Part shown: in pieces, positions 1-10,429 of the stretch | How the letters are laid out: each line of letters begins with the position of its first letter | Numbering within the stretch: the stretch's first letter is position 1 | From: Cryptomeria japonica | Taxonomy: Eukaryota > Streptophyta > Pinopsida > Cupressales > Cupressaceae | DNA length: 64,000 nt | Direction: 5' to 3' | Assembly: GCF_030272615.1 (NCBI RefSeq) | Contig: NW_026729288.1 | Location: 1 to 64,000, forward strand | The notes under the pieces: generated by a model | Told to the model about the DNA's origin: nothing | The model's input: the letters and a program-made list of their open reading frames with translations, nothing else | Database searches by the model: none | Translations under genes and position numbers: made by a program

Positions 1-1189
1 TTCGTGTGTGTACCTAATGTTCAAACTGCTTTGGAAAACTAGGTTATTTCCCCTATTGGTGAACTTTTAACTAGCACATTTTTCAAGGACTAGTGCACCC
101 AACACCCCTATTTTGCTAAAATAGGCTCAACTATTGAGAGATGAAAGTGGACCTTGTAATTTGCATGAATCTAATTTGTTTTGTTGTCCCATCACAACAA
201 AATGTTTCGAAAAGCTGTGAACTTCATATAAACACAACTCCCTTTCCCATTCTAGGAATCAATCTAATCAATATAGAAAACCAAAAAACCAAGTCAATCA
301 AGCATTCAAGGAGCGAAACGATCAAGAAGTCCCAATTTGATGATTGAATCATTGAAATATATGCTATAGCAATTATGATCAAGTGTATTATGTAATTCGT
401 ACCTAAGATAAGGTGTTGTCATTTCACCATTTATCATTTGCTTAGCCTCTTTTGTTGTGGGGTCATGCATCCTATCTCATCATTATCAATGTTGAAGAGA
501 GAACACTAATATGCGGTTTGGATAAGGTAATCCCTTATATGAAATAACCATTTCTCCCAATTTTCTTTATGTACAGGTCCAAATCCGATAACAAGAAAGT
601 TAAAGAAAAGTAGACCAGACATTAGCAGGCATCACAAAACATTGAATGAACGAAAACCCTAAGAACAGGGCACCCAACAGTCATTGACCCCTATTTTCAA
701 GAGGCAAGTGATTAGATATTGTCGATTTCATTTTCGATCATCTCCCAATTTTCCCTCAACTTTAGACACGGATCTCCAATGTTTCTCTCTAGTACAATTA
801 GCTTCATATTACAGTCCCAATTTCCTCTCTATGTCTCCATCTCAGATATGTCTTACTCTTTCTATATTTCATCTTGTATCTACTACATTCTATAAAACTT
901 AGTCATTTTACCATTGTTAGACTAGTTCATCTATAGACACTTCACTTTCTCCATCTCATCCAACAAAAGGAACAAGAACCTAATTTCGTAACCTTTCCTT
1001 AAAGACAACAACTAGTCCTATTCTTATTACTAATTATGTTGTGTCAAGTAAGATCTTCTAGCTTACATTGGTCAATCGTAGGATCTTGTTTCCTCCATTT
1101 CAAGGTTTACATTGATTTATGAGATGGTATGATTATATATGCTACATAAACCAACATTTTTTAAGGTATGATCCCATATTGTATTGGTA
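1..1189. other. Spacer without recognised gene, unit 1 left part
   Basis: The 5' ~650 bp have higher GC and few runs, as in transposon-derived DNA, but no terminal repeats or domain could be placed. Short open frames (141-347 and 684-902) are not preserved between units: the first is lost in units 2 to 6. They are therefore not called genes. Confidence 0.5.
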
Positions 1190-1570
1190 TAAAATTGGTG
1201 GTAGTGAAACCAACATTGATATAGAAAAAAATAGACATTTTTATTTCTAACGTGTTTCCATCTACATCTTTCACTTGTCTTGCAATTGTGTACATTCTCA
1301 TGTAAATACCAACGATGTTATACTCGCGCCCTTTTATGCTTCATACCATAATGTGACTCCTCTAATTCCATAAGACCAGGAGTGCGCAAGGAGTGTAATG
1401 CTTCGTGTGGTTCATGTAACTAAACTCGGCTTCTATTTGTAGATATGAGCAAAGGTTATGTTTTTATCACTTAAAATGTGCTCTATATGTTTTCTTAAAT
1501 GCTCACATATACATACTAGTTGCATAAAATGAAAGTAAGCGTGTAGGACTCAATAGCATATAAAATAGTG
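1190..1570. repeat. Old diverged duplication A, left copy, unit 1
   Basis: This segment aligns with 2215-2590 over most of its length. Shared blocks in the same order include ctacatct, ttgtct-tg, atgttata, cgc-ccctttt/cgcacccctttg, cataccataatgt/tataacaatatgt, cataagac/cacaagac, gagca, tttcttaa and agttgcata-aatgaaa. Identity looks like 60-70% by eye. Equivalent pairs: 13898-14278 with 14923-15285; 26563-26943 with 27588-27950; 39228-39608 with 40253-40615; 51893-52273 with 52918-53280. The source and function of the segment are not recognised. Confidence 0.6.
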
Positions 1571-2214
1571 ACTAGTGATTTAGAACTTTCCTTGGTGTAA
1601 CCCAATAAAAAATATTGAAAAGAATGGAGTTGTACCCTCATCTCTAGTATCAATTAAATGCAAGATTCACAAGCCAACTTCTCAATTTGAGTATTAAATA
1701 CAAAGTGCACATTACCTAGGACTTATGTAATTTCGTACAATATTGTATTCTTGTGGAAAGAGCTTGCTTAACAATATGCTCGAGTTCTACGCTCGTTGGC
1801 CAATTCTCTCCAATGACAAAACTTATGTTTCCATGAGTTGAAATCTAGAATCTCCATTTCCAAGTGTTGCACCATCTTATTACTCGACGTTTTTCTTCAT
1901 CCAAATCTATTGATTGATATCTTCATTATTTTATAGTCTCTCTTTTCAATGTCTTCCCCCAAGCTAAACTATGCAACCAAATAGCGTTCACTTCCTTGTC
2001 AACCTCAATCAAAACCTAGAATAAAATACATGCACTTAGCTATCAAATATGGAAAAAAATACATGCACTTGTCTAAAAAAAATTAGCACTACCCTAAATA
2101 AATCATGTAGAAAACTTTCTCCAATACCAACCGATCGATAATCAAATCGAATATTCCATTCTAATCTCACCATCGCTGATTTTTGTTCTCTTCACTTATG
2201 TGCCGATCCAATGC

Positions 2215-2590
2215 ACTATGCTACTGATGTGAACATTCAGAAAGCGAAAATTGGTATTTTCTACATCTACACCTTCCACATGTCTTGAAATTTTGTATGT
2301 GGTCAAATTTTGTGCCTACAATGTTATACATAATATTTCGCACCCCTTTGTGATTTATAACAATATGTCACCCCTGTAATACCACAAGACTATTTAATAA
2401 AGAGTATGTTGATTGAATAAGATTTATGTATTTGAAATATGCTTCTTTTTTGTTGTGAGCATGTACTATGTTTTTCATCAACTCGAGACATTATTGTTAC
2501 AGTTTCTTAAGAATTTGAGTATCTGCAGTAGTTGCATACAATGAAAATGAGCAAGCTTCAAAGACATAAGTTATATAGACATCGAAGGCA
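2215..2590. repeat. Old diverged duplication A, right copy, unit 1
   Basis: Partner of 1190-1570, about 1.0 kb further on. One of the unit 1-specific insertions (about 13 bp near 2282-2294, containing ttgaaattttg) lies in it. The left copy has ttgcaattgtg at the matching place, so the longer unit 1 form is ancestral and units 2 to 6 share a deletion. Confidence 0.6.
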
Positions 2591-2935
2591 TGAAAGAAGA
2601 GGTCGTGAAGCTTTAGAATGAACTGATCGCTAGAGGGGCTATATTTGAAGCTTTATTTTATTAGATCATTTATAAATGTATGGGAAAAGTAGAAGATTAT
2701 GATATTTGCAGATCTCACTGATAATGTATGAGTTATATCTATTATCTTATTCTTGATGGAAATGCGATTGCCAATTTCTCAATATGACGACACTTTTATC
2801 TTCTTCGTATCAATCAACAAATACCTTGAGATATTGGAAATTATATTCAAAATGCGCTTACAACTTACCTTAAAATGTGTTACAGCAAAGTGAAATTTTA
2901 ATGTTGTCATCAAAGGGACAAAACGACATCAATAT

Positions 2936-3155
2936 TTAATTTTCAATCTTTGGAATATGATGAGGACATACTGATGTCCAAAACAGATGCTATGAATGGC
3001 ACAAGAGGACGCCAATAACCCTAAAATGATAGTTTTATTCAACGGTTAATTTTCAATCTTTGGAATATGATGAGGACATGCTGATGTCCAAAACAGATGC
3101 TATGAATGGCACAAGAGGACGCCAATAACCCTAAAATGATAGTTTTATTCAACGG
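2936..3155. repeat. 110-bp tandem duplication 3' of the germin-like gene, unit 1
   Basis: 2936-3045 and 3046-3155 are two head-to-tail copies that differ by one base by eye (acatActg versus acatGctg). They lie just past the stop codon of the minus-strand gene. Each carries tttatt on +, which is AATAAA on the gene strand (3144-3149 and 3034-3039). The 3' end of the transcript therefore probably has two alternative poly(A) signals 110 bp apart. The duplication is in every unit, so it predates the array. Confidence 0.9.
3144..3149 (-). terminator. Poly(A) signal AATAAA of germin-like gene, unit 1
   Basis: AATAAA on the minus strand, 64 bp past the stop codon. A second signal lies at 3034-3039 in the upstream-coordinate copy of the 110-bp repeat. 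Confidence 0.55.
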
Positions 3156-3212
3156 TGAGAAAAAAGAATTGGGAAAGACGGTCTTCATTGGGAGACCTCT
3201 TGTTTGTTTTAT

Positions 3213-3973
3213 TTAGTATGCGAATTTCTTTTGAATGTAATTCACCAGTTCCTGGGTGATGCGGGAGGCCTTGCTCAAAACGGAATCGGGGAGAGGGGGA
3301 TTCGCCGCAAACAGAGAATTGGCGATTGTCTGAACTCCGGGAAACTGGCTGCTCAATCCAGCTATGGCCACTGCATTTTCATGCCCCACATTCTGCTGGA
3401 AATGAACAAGTGCCTTTGGAAACACAAACACATCTCCCTTCTCCAAAGTTTTGCTGAAAAATTTGTTGCTGGTGTCAATGAAACCCACAAGAAGCTGGCC
3501 TTCCAGTAAAACAAGAACTTCGGTGGCTCTTGGGTGTGTGTGAGGAGGATTTATTCCACCCACTGCGTAGTCGATGCGGACCAACGATATTCCAAACGTA
3601 TTGAGGCCTGGTATCTGTTTAACGTTCGCCATCGTTACGTTGGAGCCCACATCATTGTCGGTGTTCCCTGCCTGCCCAAGTCCCCGGAAGAAGAAATCGT
3701 TTGCTGAAACTTGCATTGGGTCTTTGCAAACGAACCCGTTCACCAAAACTGTTTAAAACAAGATCAAATCAATCTGTCTGTTAGTAACTCGACTCGTCTA
3801 ATAAGCAAATCATTATCATTGTTTATGTATAAATATTCTCACTCACCGTTGCTTTCCTCATCTGCAACGCAGAAATCTTGCAAGGGATCCGGATCCCCTG
3901 CCATGACCCTGTCGCTGTAACAGCATATCAACAGAAAAAGTCCCAACGTGAAGTAAATCATGCGGTTAGCCAT
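3213..3973 (-). CDS. Germin-like protein (secreted cupin), unit 1 copy, two exons
   Basis: Exon 1 is 3847-3973 (ATG at 3973-3971) and exon 2 is 3213-3748 (stop TAA at 3215-3213). They are separated by a 98-bp phase-1 intron (3749-3846) with GTGAGT donor, a TACTAAC-like branch site and AAACAG acceptor. The joined product is 220 aa, normal for the family. Residues 1-25 form a signal peptide with probable cleavage after VMA25, giving a mature start [10 protein letters not shown]. Cys35 and Cys50 are the conserved disulfide pair. Cupin box 1 spans about 107-126 with ligands His112, His114 and Glu119 (HTHPRATE). Box 2 spans about 147-162 with KGD and His158 (the fourth metal ligand). N79-V-T is the usual N-glycosylation site. 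Known family role: Mn-binding hexamers in the cell wall with superoxide dismutase or oxalate oxidase activity. The asparagine equivalent to barley germin Asn75 is Val99, which argues against oxalate oxidase. This copy has Ser204 where the other four have Phe. Confidence 0.96.
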
Positions 3974-4140
3974 TGTAATAGAAACTCAGACACAAGAGAT
4001 CAGGATATGAATGTCTATTACAAACCCATTACACGCTTTATATAGCCCAAACCATAACTCTCCGCAAAGACTAATTCATCTTGACTCCGTATATTTCACG
4101 GATCCTTCCAGAGTTGTTGCTCTTTTCCTTACGTCACACT
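3974..4140 (-). promoter_or_regulatory. Germin-like gene core promoter, unit 1
   Basis: Read on the minus strand, a TATA box (CTATATAAAG) lies at 4045-4036, about 65 bp upstream of the ATG. That implies a 5' leader of roughly 30-40 nt. A W-box core (TTGACT, + strand) lies at 4081-4086, and a TGACGT element (acgtca on +) at 4131-4136. Such WRKY- and TGA-bZIP-type sites are common in stress-induced plant promoters. The motifs are short, so their use here is inference; the TATA box is well placed. Confidence 0.65.
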
Positions 4141-4549
4141 AAGTCTTACTGCATGTGGTTGTCTCGCCTGCTACCGCAGATGTATTCTCACCATCCTTTC
4201 ATTAACGTTGAAATTTTCTATCTTCTCCCTGCCCTGCTGCGTATGCCTATCTCAAGATCAACTTACCTCCTGCCTTACACGTATTCTCGCCATCGCCATC
4301 ATTTTAGTAATGTGGAATTGTTTAGACTTAATTGGAACGGTGGGCTTCTTCAAAGGAAACAATATATAAATCTTTCTCCACCGTGGGAGAATCGGTATGA
4401 GAGGAAAGTTTCTTTCTTGGAGTTGGATATTGGCCTAAAGACTGTCCATGCTTTGTACCCTTTTTCAATGAGATTTTTATCTCTTGTCATTTAAATTAAT
4501 TTATGTTATTCAATGTTTATTTCTCAGATTGTCTATGTTCTAGGATAGA

Positions 4550-4680
4550 AAAACATTGCTCAAAATAACTTATGTTCATTTACTTTACATTGAATGCGTC
4601 GATTAGAATATCTATTTCACATCCATCTACAATTTTGAAGTCAAGTAGGTGTATTACTTTTCTTTAGCAGTTTTGGAGAC
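4550..4680. repeat. Old diverged duplication B, left copy, unit 1
   Basis: Aligns with 5158-5320. Both begin aaacattgctca, share ttcacatccatctaca near the middle, and end agcagttttggaga. Equivalents: 17230-17360 with 17838-18000; 29895-30025 with 30503-30665; 42560-42690 with 43168-43330; 55225-55355 with 55833-55995. No function is recognised. It lies 0.6-1.3 kb upstream of the germin-like gene. Confidence 0.65.
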
Positions 4681-5157
4681 CTAAATTATAGGTTTAAGAC
4701 AACATATGCAAACATAAGAACCAATTTATGGAGGATAAATGTATAAGAAGATAGATTTTGGAGAGGTATTCTACAAGAAAAAAAACTTTTTGGTGGTGTT
4801 GAGAATCCCATCTTGGAAGAGACCATGTTGTCCAAGGGATCTAGTATTTAGAATTATTTAAGATCGTTTTATTTTTCCAAACCCTAGAGGGTAGATGGGT
4901 AGCGGAAATAGAATCAGGTTTTGACATTACAATTCACTAGAATCCATCACCTCTACAAGATATAACCTTATTAAGACGTTGATGTCTGATTTTCAGAATG
5001 TCATGGGTGAGTAGTTTGAATGCATCTTGAACTACCTTGGGTCAAGGTACAACAGTGACTAAAAATCGTACCGCTTCCAATACTCATAACTATAATGAAT
5101 GTAAACCGCGATATTTTAGAGAAAAGAGCCTTCATTCTCAAACTGTTGATGGGTGCG

Positions 5158-5320
5158 AAAACATTGCTCACGTTGCGTTGAGTGCGTTGCTTAGATTGTC
5201 TCTTTCACATCCATCTACAGTTGAACTCGGCCAAAATTTAATCTTTAGGTGAGTGTGTTGTTGTAAATGAAGTGCATTGTTGTAAATGAAGTAGGTGTCT
5301 TTTCTAGCAGTTTTGGAGAT
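5158..5320. repeat. Old diverged duplication B, right copy, unit 1
   Basis: Partner of 4550-4680. It holds an extra short tandem repeat (attgttgtaaatgaagt-like, about 5259-5292, period about 21 bp) not seen in the left copy. Confidence 0.65.
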
Positions 5321-6718
5321 CAAAATTTTACCTTTAGGTGAGTGAATTCTCTTTAATAAAGTAGGTTTACTACTTTTTCTAATGTTTGAGATCTGTCTAT
5401 TTCCATTTTTCGACACCAAAACTTTTCGTCCAGTTGACTGCATTGTCCTCTCGATTCTCCTTTTACCAAAGTACATACAGTTGATTTAGATGATTTATTT
5501 TTTATTATTTTTGTGAGATATATGTTTATTTAATATTTTTTTTAACTTAATGTTTTGATGAATTAGTTGTTTGGGGTAACTAAATAGGAAAATATAATAT
5601 TAAAGATTATTTTTTTCCTCTTACTTCAATCAAATATATGAGAAAAGTATTTCATATTGATTAGACATTTCATTTTATTTATTTTTATTTATATTGATTG
5701 AATTTTCTTTTCTTTTATATCAAATAATATGACAATTATAAATAGTTTATAAAAAATATTCAATTTGAGAAGTAAAAAATGCGTTAAAAGTGATATATTG
5801 GGATGATTCTTGGTTGGGAAACGTTTAGTTCCATGATCCCTTGTTTACCTATCAAGAATTATCTTTTTACTCTCTTTGGATAAGGGTGGCTAACTAATGA
5901 ACTTTTTACAATTAAGAAATCAAAGTGATCAACAATCGAATATAAGGAACAAAGAGAGTGAGAGGGGGAATAAAATTATACACCTGATCGATTCATGATT
6001 ATAATAAGTGGTTCATATTATAGAAGAGCAAGTCAATAAAATAGTTTGGTCATATTTTACGCTAGTATAATCTCAGTTTTCTTGATAACTACTCGAGTAC
6101 ATTTTTTTTTAATATCTCTCATAGGTTTTACCTTGTCTTTCATACCACACTCACAATCTCCAATTCCCCATTGAGTTTCCACAAATGACTAATACGAAAG
6201 GTAAATCTACATCCATGTAAGAGCATGGACACCGGGAGTGATCTAATATTGGATGCAATTAAGTGAGGAATATTTTTTGAATGAATCCCTATACTTTTGG
6301 ACCCTTTAATGACATGGTTTGCATAAGTAAGAAAATGTTTATTAATGTAGAGAGCATGGTTTTAGGTACTTTTCTATGTGGAGGTGATACAAATAGGCAT
6401 GGGAAGCCTATGCGGTTACAGAAGATTGTGGTTCTTCCATCAACGCTATTCTCTTTTTTATTGAATGATATGGTGTAATAGAAAAGTCAAGAATATACAA
6501 CTAGCAATTGCACCTTGGTGTGCAATATGTACGCCGAATAGATGTGGAATGATTATTAAAAAAAATTGATCTATTTTTTCATATATTTGTGCAACACGTG
6601 AGATAAATTAGCAAACCATTTAGTAAATGATATTATTTATTCAACAAAGGTCTCAACATTTGAAAAAATTATAGATCCAAATCAACTATGCATCTACTTA
6701 AATGGACAAATGCAATCA
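5321..6718. other. AT-rich spacer without recognised gene, unit 1
   Basis: Contains T-rich tracts at about 5500-5760. A 65-codon frame at 6281-6478 is broken in units 2 to 5 by an in-frame stop (gggTagcc). Nothing else is recognised. Confidence 0.5.
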
Positions 6719-6783
6719 AACAAAACCCTTAAACCGGGAATATAATCGAGTTCCATTACCAATATTCTTACGTTTTGTTTGAA

Positions 6784-7450
6784 ATAGGGAGAGAAGGAGA
6801 GAGGGAGATATAGGGATATAAAGAGAGAGATAGAGGAGGAAGAGTGAGGGAAAGATAAAGGAGTGAGGAGATAGAGTTAGGCGATAAATATAGAGAGGAA
6901 GATAGAGATCGAGATTGATATAGATATGGAGAAGAATAGGGATATGGATATGAGAGGAAGAGATAAAGAGAGAGGAGAGAGAAATAGATAGAGATAGAAG
7001 AGATAAATATATAGAGAGGGGGAGAGAGAATGAGCGAGGGATAACTTTGAATCAATTGTGCATTCATTAATACAAACCAAACATAAGTGAAAGAAAACCT
7101 TTCAATCAAAAGATAATTGAACTCCATTACCAATAGGCTCATGTTATGTTTGCAATAGTGAGAGGGGAGAGATGAATAGATAAAGAGAGCGAGACATGTC
7201 TGGAGATAGGGTGACAGAGGAAGAGAGAGCTAGAGATGGAAATGAAGAGAGGGAGGTGGCAAAGAAATAGATGGTTAAAGAGAGTGAGACGTGCCTAGAT
7301 AGAGTGAGAGAGGATGAAAAGGACAAATAAAGAGAGATATAGTTGTAGAGGGATAAGGAGAAATTAAGATAAAGATTAGGAGATAGAAACGGATAGAAAA
7401 GAAGAGATACAAAGATACAAAAGGGGAGAGAGAGAGAGAGGGAGGGAGGG
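6784..7450. repeat. Doubled purine-rich (GA) low-complexity block, unit 1
   Basis: Two runs of almost pure purine with scattered T on the + strand (about 6784-7040 and 7160-7450), including a (GA)n microsatellite near 7425-7441. Their flanks are related: TCCATTAC occurs at 6752-6759 and 7123-7130, and both blocks end in a sequence like gggata...aattgt/aatttgt...cattaat. The whole therefore arose as a tandem duplication of about 371 bp, followed by drift. Minus-strand frames through it are Ser/Leu/Tyr low-complexity artefacts. Unit 1 has 14 bp more here than the other units. Confidence 0.85.
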
Positions 7451-8029
7451 ATATTTTTGGGCCAATTTGTAATTCAAACTCATTAATGAAGATGTTTAAC
7501 ATAGGTTGACACCTAGTATGGTGGTTATACCTTTTGTAAATCTTTGAACCAATAGTAATAGTATTAACATAGTATTGAATTATTTGTAATTGCCATGTAT
7601 AACCTCATTTTGTGTGTTTTGTCACGTATGCACTATCCTTTAGTGCATTATCCACTTATACTTCTCAGTACATAATACATCTGAGGAATTTTGTAGATAG
7701 AGTGGCAAGGGAAGAAGTTACATAGAAGTTGTATACTTCAACACTTCTCTTGTTTGTATTTATTTCTCACATTTGGGAGTCTTAAATTACACACTATAAT
7801 TATTTTCTCGATACCCATACTTGCCTTGCTTTAGCTTTACAAACAACCTTATGACCACACATAATAAGGTCAAGTCATCCTAAAGCCCATACAACCTTGC
7901 ATCCCTCTAATGACATGTGTGGTTAATAATCACATTCTAAACTGAATTAACAATAGCTTCGATTTTATGTCCAACGACCATTAAGTTTAATTTAATCTAA
8001 ATTGTTCTATTGATCTAGATTCTCCTTTA

Positions 8030-8230
8030 AATAAGAATAATATTTAAGAAGTCATAAACATATAATTTAATATTAAATTTTTTAAATACATAATTAATTA
8101 TTTTAATATTATAAAATTTTAAAAGCAATAAATATTAATAGATAAAAATTTCAAAATAAATTAAAACAAATTATTTTTAAAATTCAAAATATAATTTAAA
8201 AATAATAATATATAGACCTTTTTACATTTT
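8030..8230. other. Extremely AT-rich tract, unit 1
   Basis: About 200 bp made almost only of A and T. A second tract lies at about 9355-9590. The two flank the LTR-like remnant. Equivalents of the first tract are near 20695-20895, 33360-33560, 46025-46225 and 58690-58890. No gene is visible. A matrix-attachment role is possible but not shown. Confidence 0.5.
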
Positions 8231-8269
8231 CAAAAATACTAAAAAGTTGAACTATTTCAACAATGAGGT

Positions 8270-9019
8270 TTAGACCAACCATGCACTACAATTTGCAATC
8301 AACAAATAACAAATGGTATGAGCACTAAGTAATTCATCATATATCTTCGCATTTCTCCATCATAATCAGTAAAATTCAATTAACTTTGAGAAGTAACAAG
8401 AACCCATGCAAAATGTAGAAAGACAACACAAACATCCACCATATCTTCAACAAAACTTATGTATTAATTTCAACAAGTCTTGGAAACAATCTCTAGCTTC
8501 CTCCTCCTACTCTACTTTCTAACAGTTCTGCTCTACTCTATTATCCACCTATTAACCTTTAAAAATGAGAAGGCAAACCTTATATAGAAGTCTTGATACA
8601 AATGAATGTCCGAGATTGATTTGAATTTAATGGCCGAGATTTAACCATGAAACCCTAATTAGGGCTAGTTATAACAACAACCACTTTAACCAATGAGAAA
8701 ACTACAACACTTTGGGCACATGTCCCTCTTTGAATGTGGATCAATGAGAAATGAGATTAGGTACATTGAATAATATTTGATGTAATGCCATATGTCACTT
8801 GCTCCTCCTTTGATGAGTTAGGTTCAATACACCTACAAGGACTGACTTGGCATCACTGAATTGGTCTATGATGATCAAGCACCACCTTAGCTTGCATGTC
8901 TCCCTAGCAATATGTCGACACTCAACATCATCCAATTGCTTGATGTGATGGTTCATATTCTCAAATTGCATCCTCTTGAAAATCAAGTTTCTAGCTTTGA
9001 TTAACTCTTCTAAAACTAT
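8270..9019 (-). mobile_element. Possible LTR-retroelement remnant (3' end of internal region plus LTR), unit 1
   Basis: On the minus strand an open frame of 74 codons (9019-8795) ends in a purine run (AAAGGAGGAGC) directly followed by TGACATATGG. That is the order expected for coding end, polypurine tract and LTR start. Below it, an AT-box/TATA region (CTATATAAGG, about 8590-8580) is preceded by CCCTAATTAGGG (8653-8664), as in an LTR promoter. The frame is rich in Leu, Ile and charged residues and shows no domain I can name; the lower end of the LTR and the upstream truncation point are estimates. It could instead be unrelated spacer with a chance frame. Confidence 0.4.
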
Positions 9020-10424
9020 TTATAACATGTAATTTTTTTCATATCAGTTATCCTTTTCTTGAATAATATTTTAGGAGATTGACAAAATACCTAGGTTTAC
9101 ATTTATTATACTTTTAGTATTGTTATCTATTCTTTCATTGTGGTAGATGTAAAATGTTTCTATCATAATTTTGTGGGATACATATATGACTAATCCATTA
9201 CAATACAAGGAACATTTTGGAGCACCGACAACAACTACGTATTTAGACTTTGTTAGTGTATCTGAATGTTCCTTCTAGATAAATTTTAGAGTTGATATTA
9301 GCTTGTTAGGATGTTGGTTTCTTGGGATTCTATGCCTGTGTGTGATGACATTTCATTATATTAATTAAAATATTTCTAATTGATAGAGTTTCTATTTTAT
9401 TTATGATTTTAATATACATATTTATATAATTTATAAAAAACTTTTCAATAAAATATTTAATATATTTATAAAAATCTTTATCATAATAATGTATATTTAA
9501 TTCAAATAAAAATTTCTATCTTAATTTGTTTTAAATTTAATGAAAAATAAATAAATAAGTATAAATTATTTTGTAATTTATGAAATAGGCTCATGACAAT
9601 AACTGCATAGTTACTCTCTAGTTGGTATGATGTCAAAAAAATTAGATGCACGTAACATCATTTGGCTACCAGTTGGAGGAATTGTTGAAGAGATTGTATG
9701 GTTAATTAGTAACTTATATTTCATAAGTTTTATTTTTCAAAAAGCTTTGAATGAAACCTACACTAGATGTGTGTGCATGTAACCACCCAAATGATGGAAC
9801 CTTACTACATTTTGTGTAGTATAATTCACGAAATGATACTTCATCATTAAAATATGTGAACAATTTTTAAAATAACCAAATTGGAAAGAGCATAAACAAT
9901 ACGGGGGCAAAAAGAACACAAAATATGCACTAGGAACTATTATTGTCTTCCTCCATAAAAGCCTCCACAAAAAAGTGCTTGTAATAGGAATAAATCTCTG
10001 GAAGCAATTATTCTCATCCAAAATTCATGTAACAAAGATTCATAGTTGACAAAGGATCTTTTCATCAGCAATGGAACAAGGGACACTATAGCCTAAAAAG
10101 GCAAACGTGACTACCAAAATAAAGTAAAACTAGATGAGGCCATGAGGCAAAACAAAATCTCCACATGCCCTCTAATGCTAGATAACCGGTCTAAGTGGTG
10201 CAAAACATGACCTTGAAGAACTCAAGTAACGGTAAAAAAAGGTTAAAAATTAGACCAAGAAGGAGTCTTGCGGCCTTGTAAATAGCCAAAATGACATTCA
10301 TGCAAGGAAAAATTAATAGAGAAAGACAAAACAGTTTTATTCAAATTGTTCAAAATTCATGCAAAAATAGATAAGCAACATATGCAACTCTAAGATTGAC
10401 CAAAAATTGATTTGATTTGACAAT
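9020..10424. other. Spacer between the two LTR-related elements, unit 1
   Basis: Includes the second AT tract (about 9355-9590). The 87-codon minus-strand frame at 9758-10021 uses codons and composition like the spacer and has no recognisable domain. Nothing else is supported. Confidence 0.5.
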
Positions 10425-10429
10425 ATTTA

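Noticed and set aside
3204-3509. 101-codon + strand frame over germin exon 2, and the 60- and 69-codon + frames at 3574-3756 and 3711-3920
   Set aside because: Antisense shadows of the germin-like gene.
4081-4494. 137-codon + strand open frame divergent from the germin-like gene, present in all units
   Set aside because: It starts at TTG, not ATG, lies over the germin-like promoter, and has no recognisable domain. Its preservation only reflects the identity of the units.
6768-7142. Ser/Leu/Tyr-rich 124-codon minus-strand frame and its neighbours up to 7502
   Set aside because: Low-complexity translation of the GA block.
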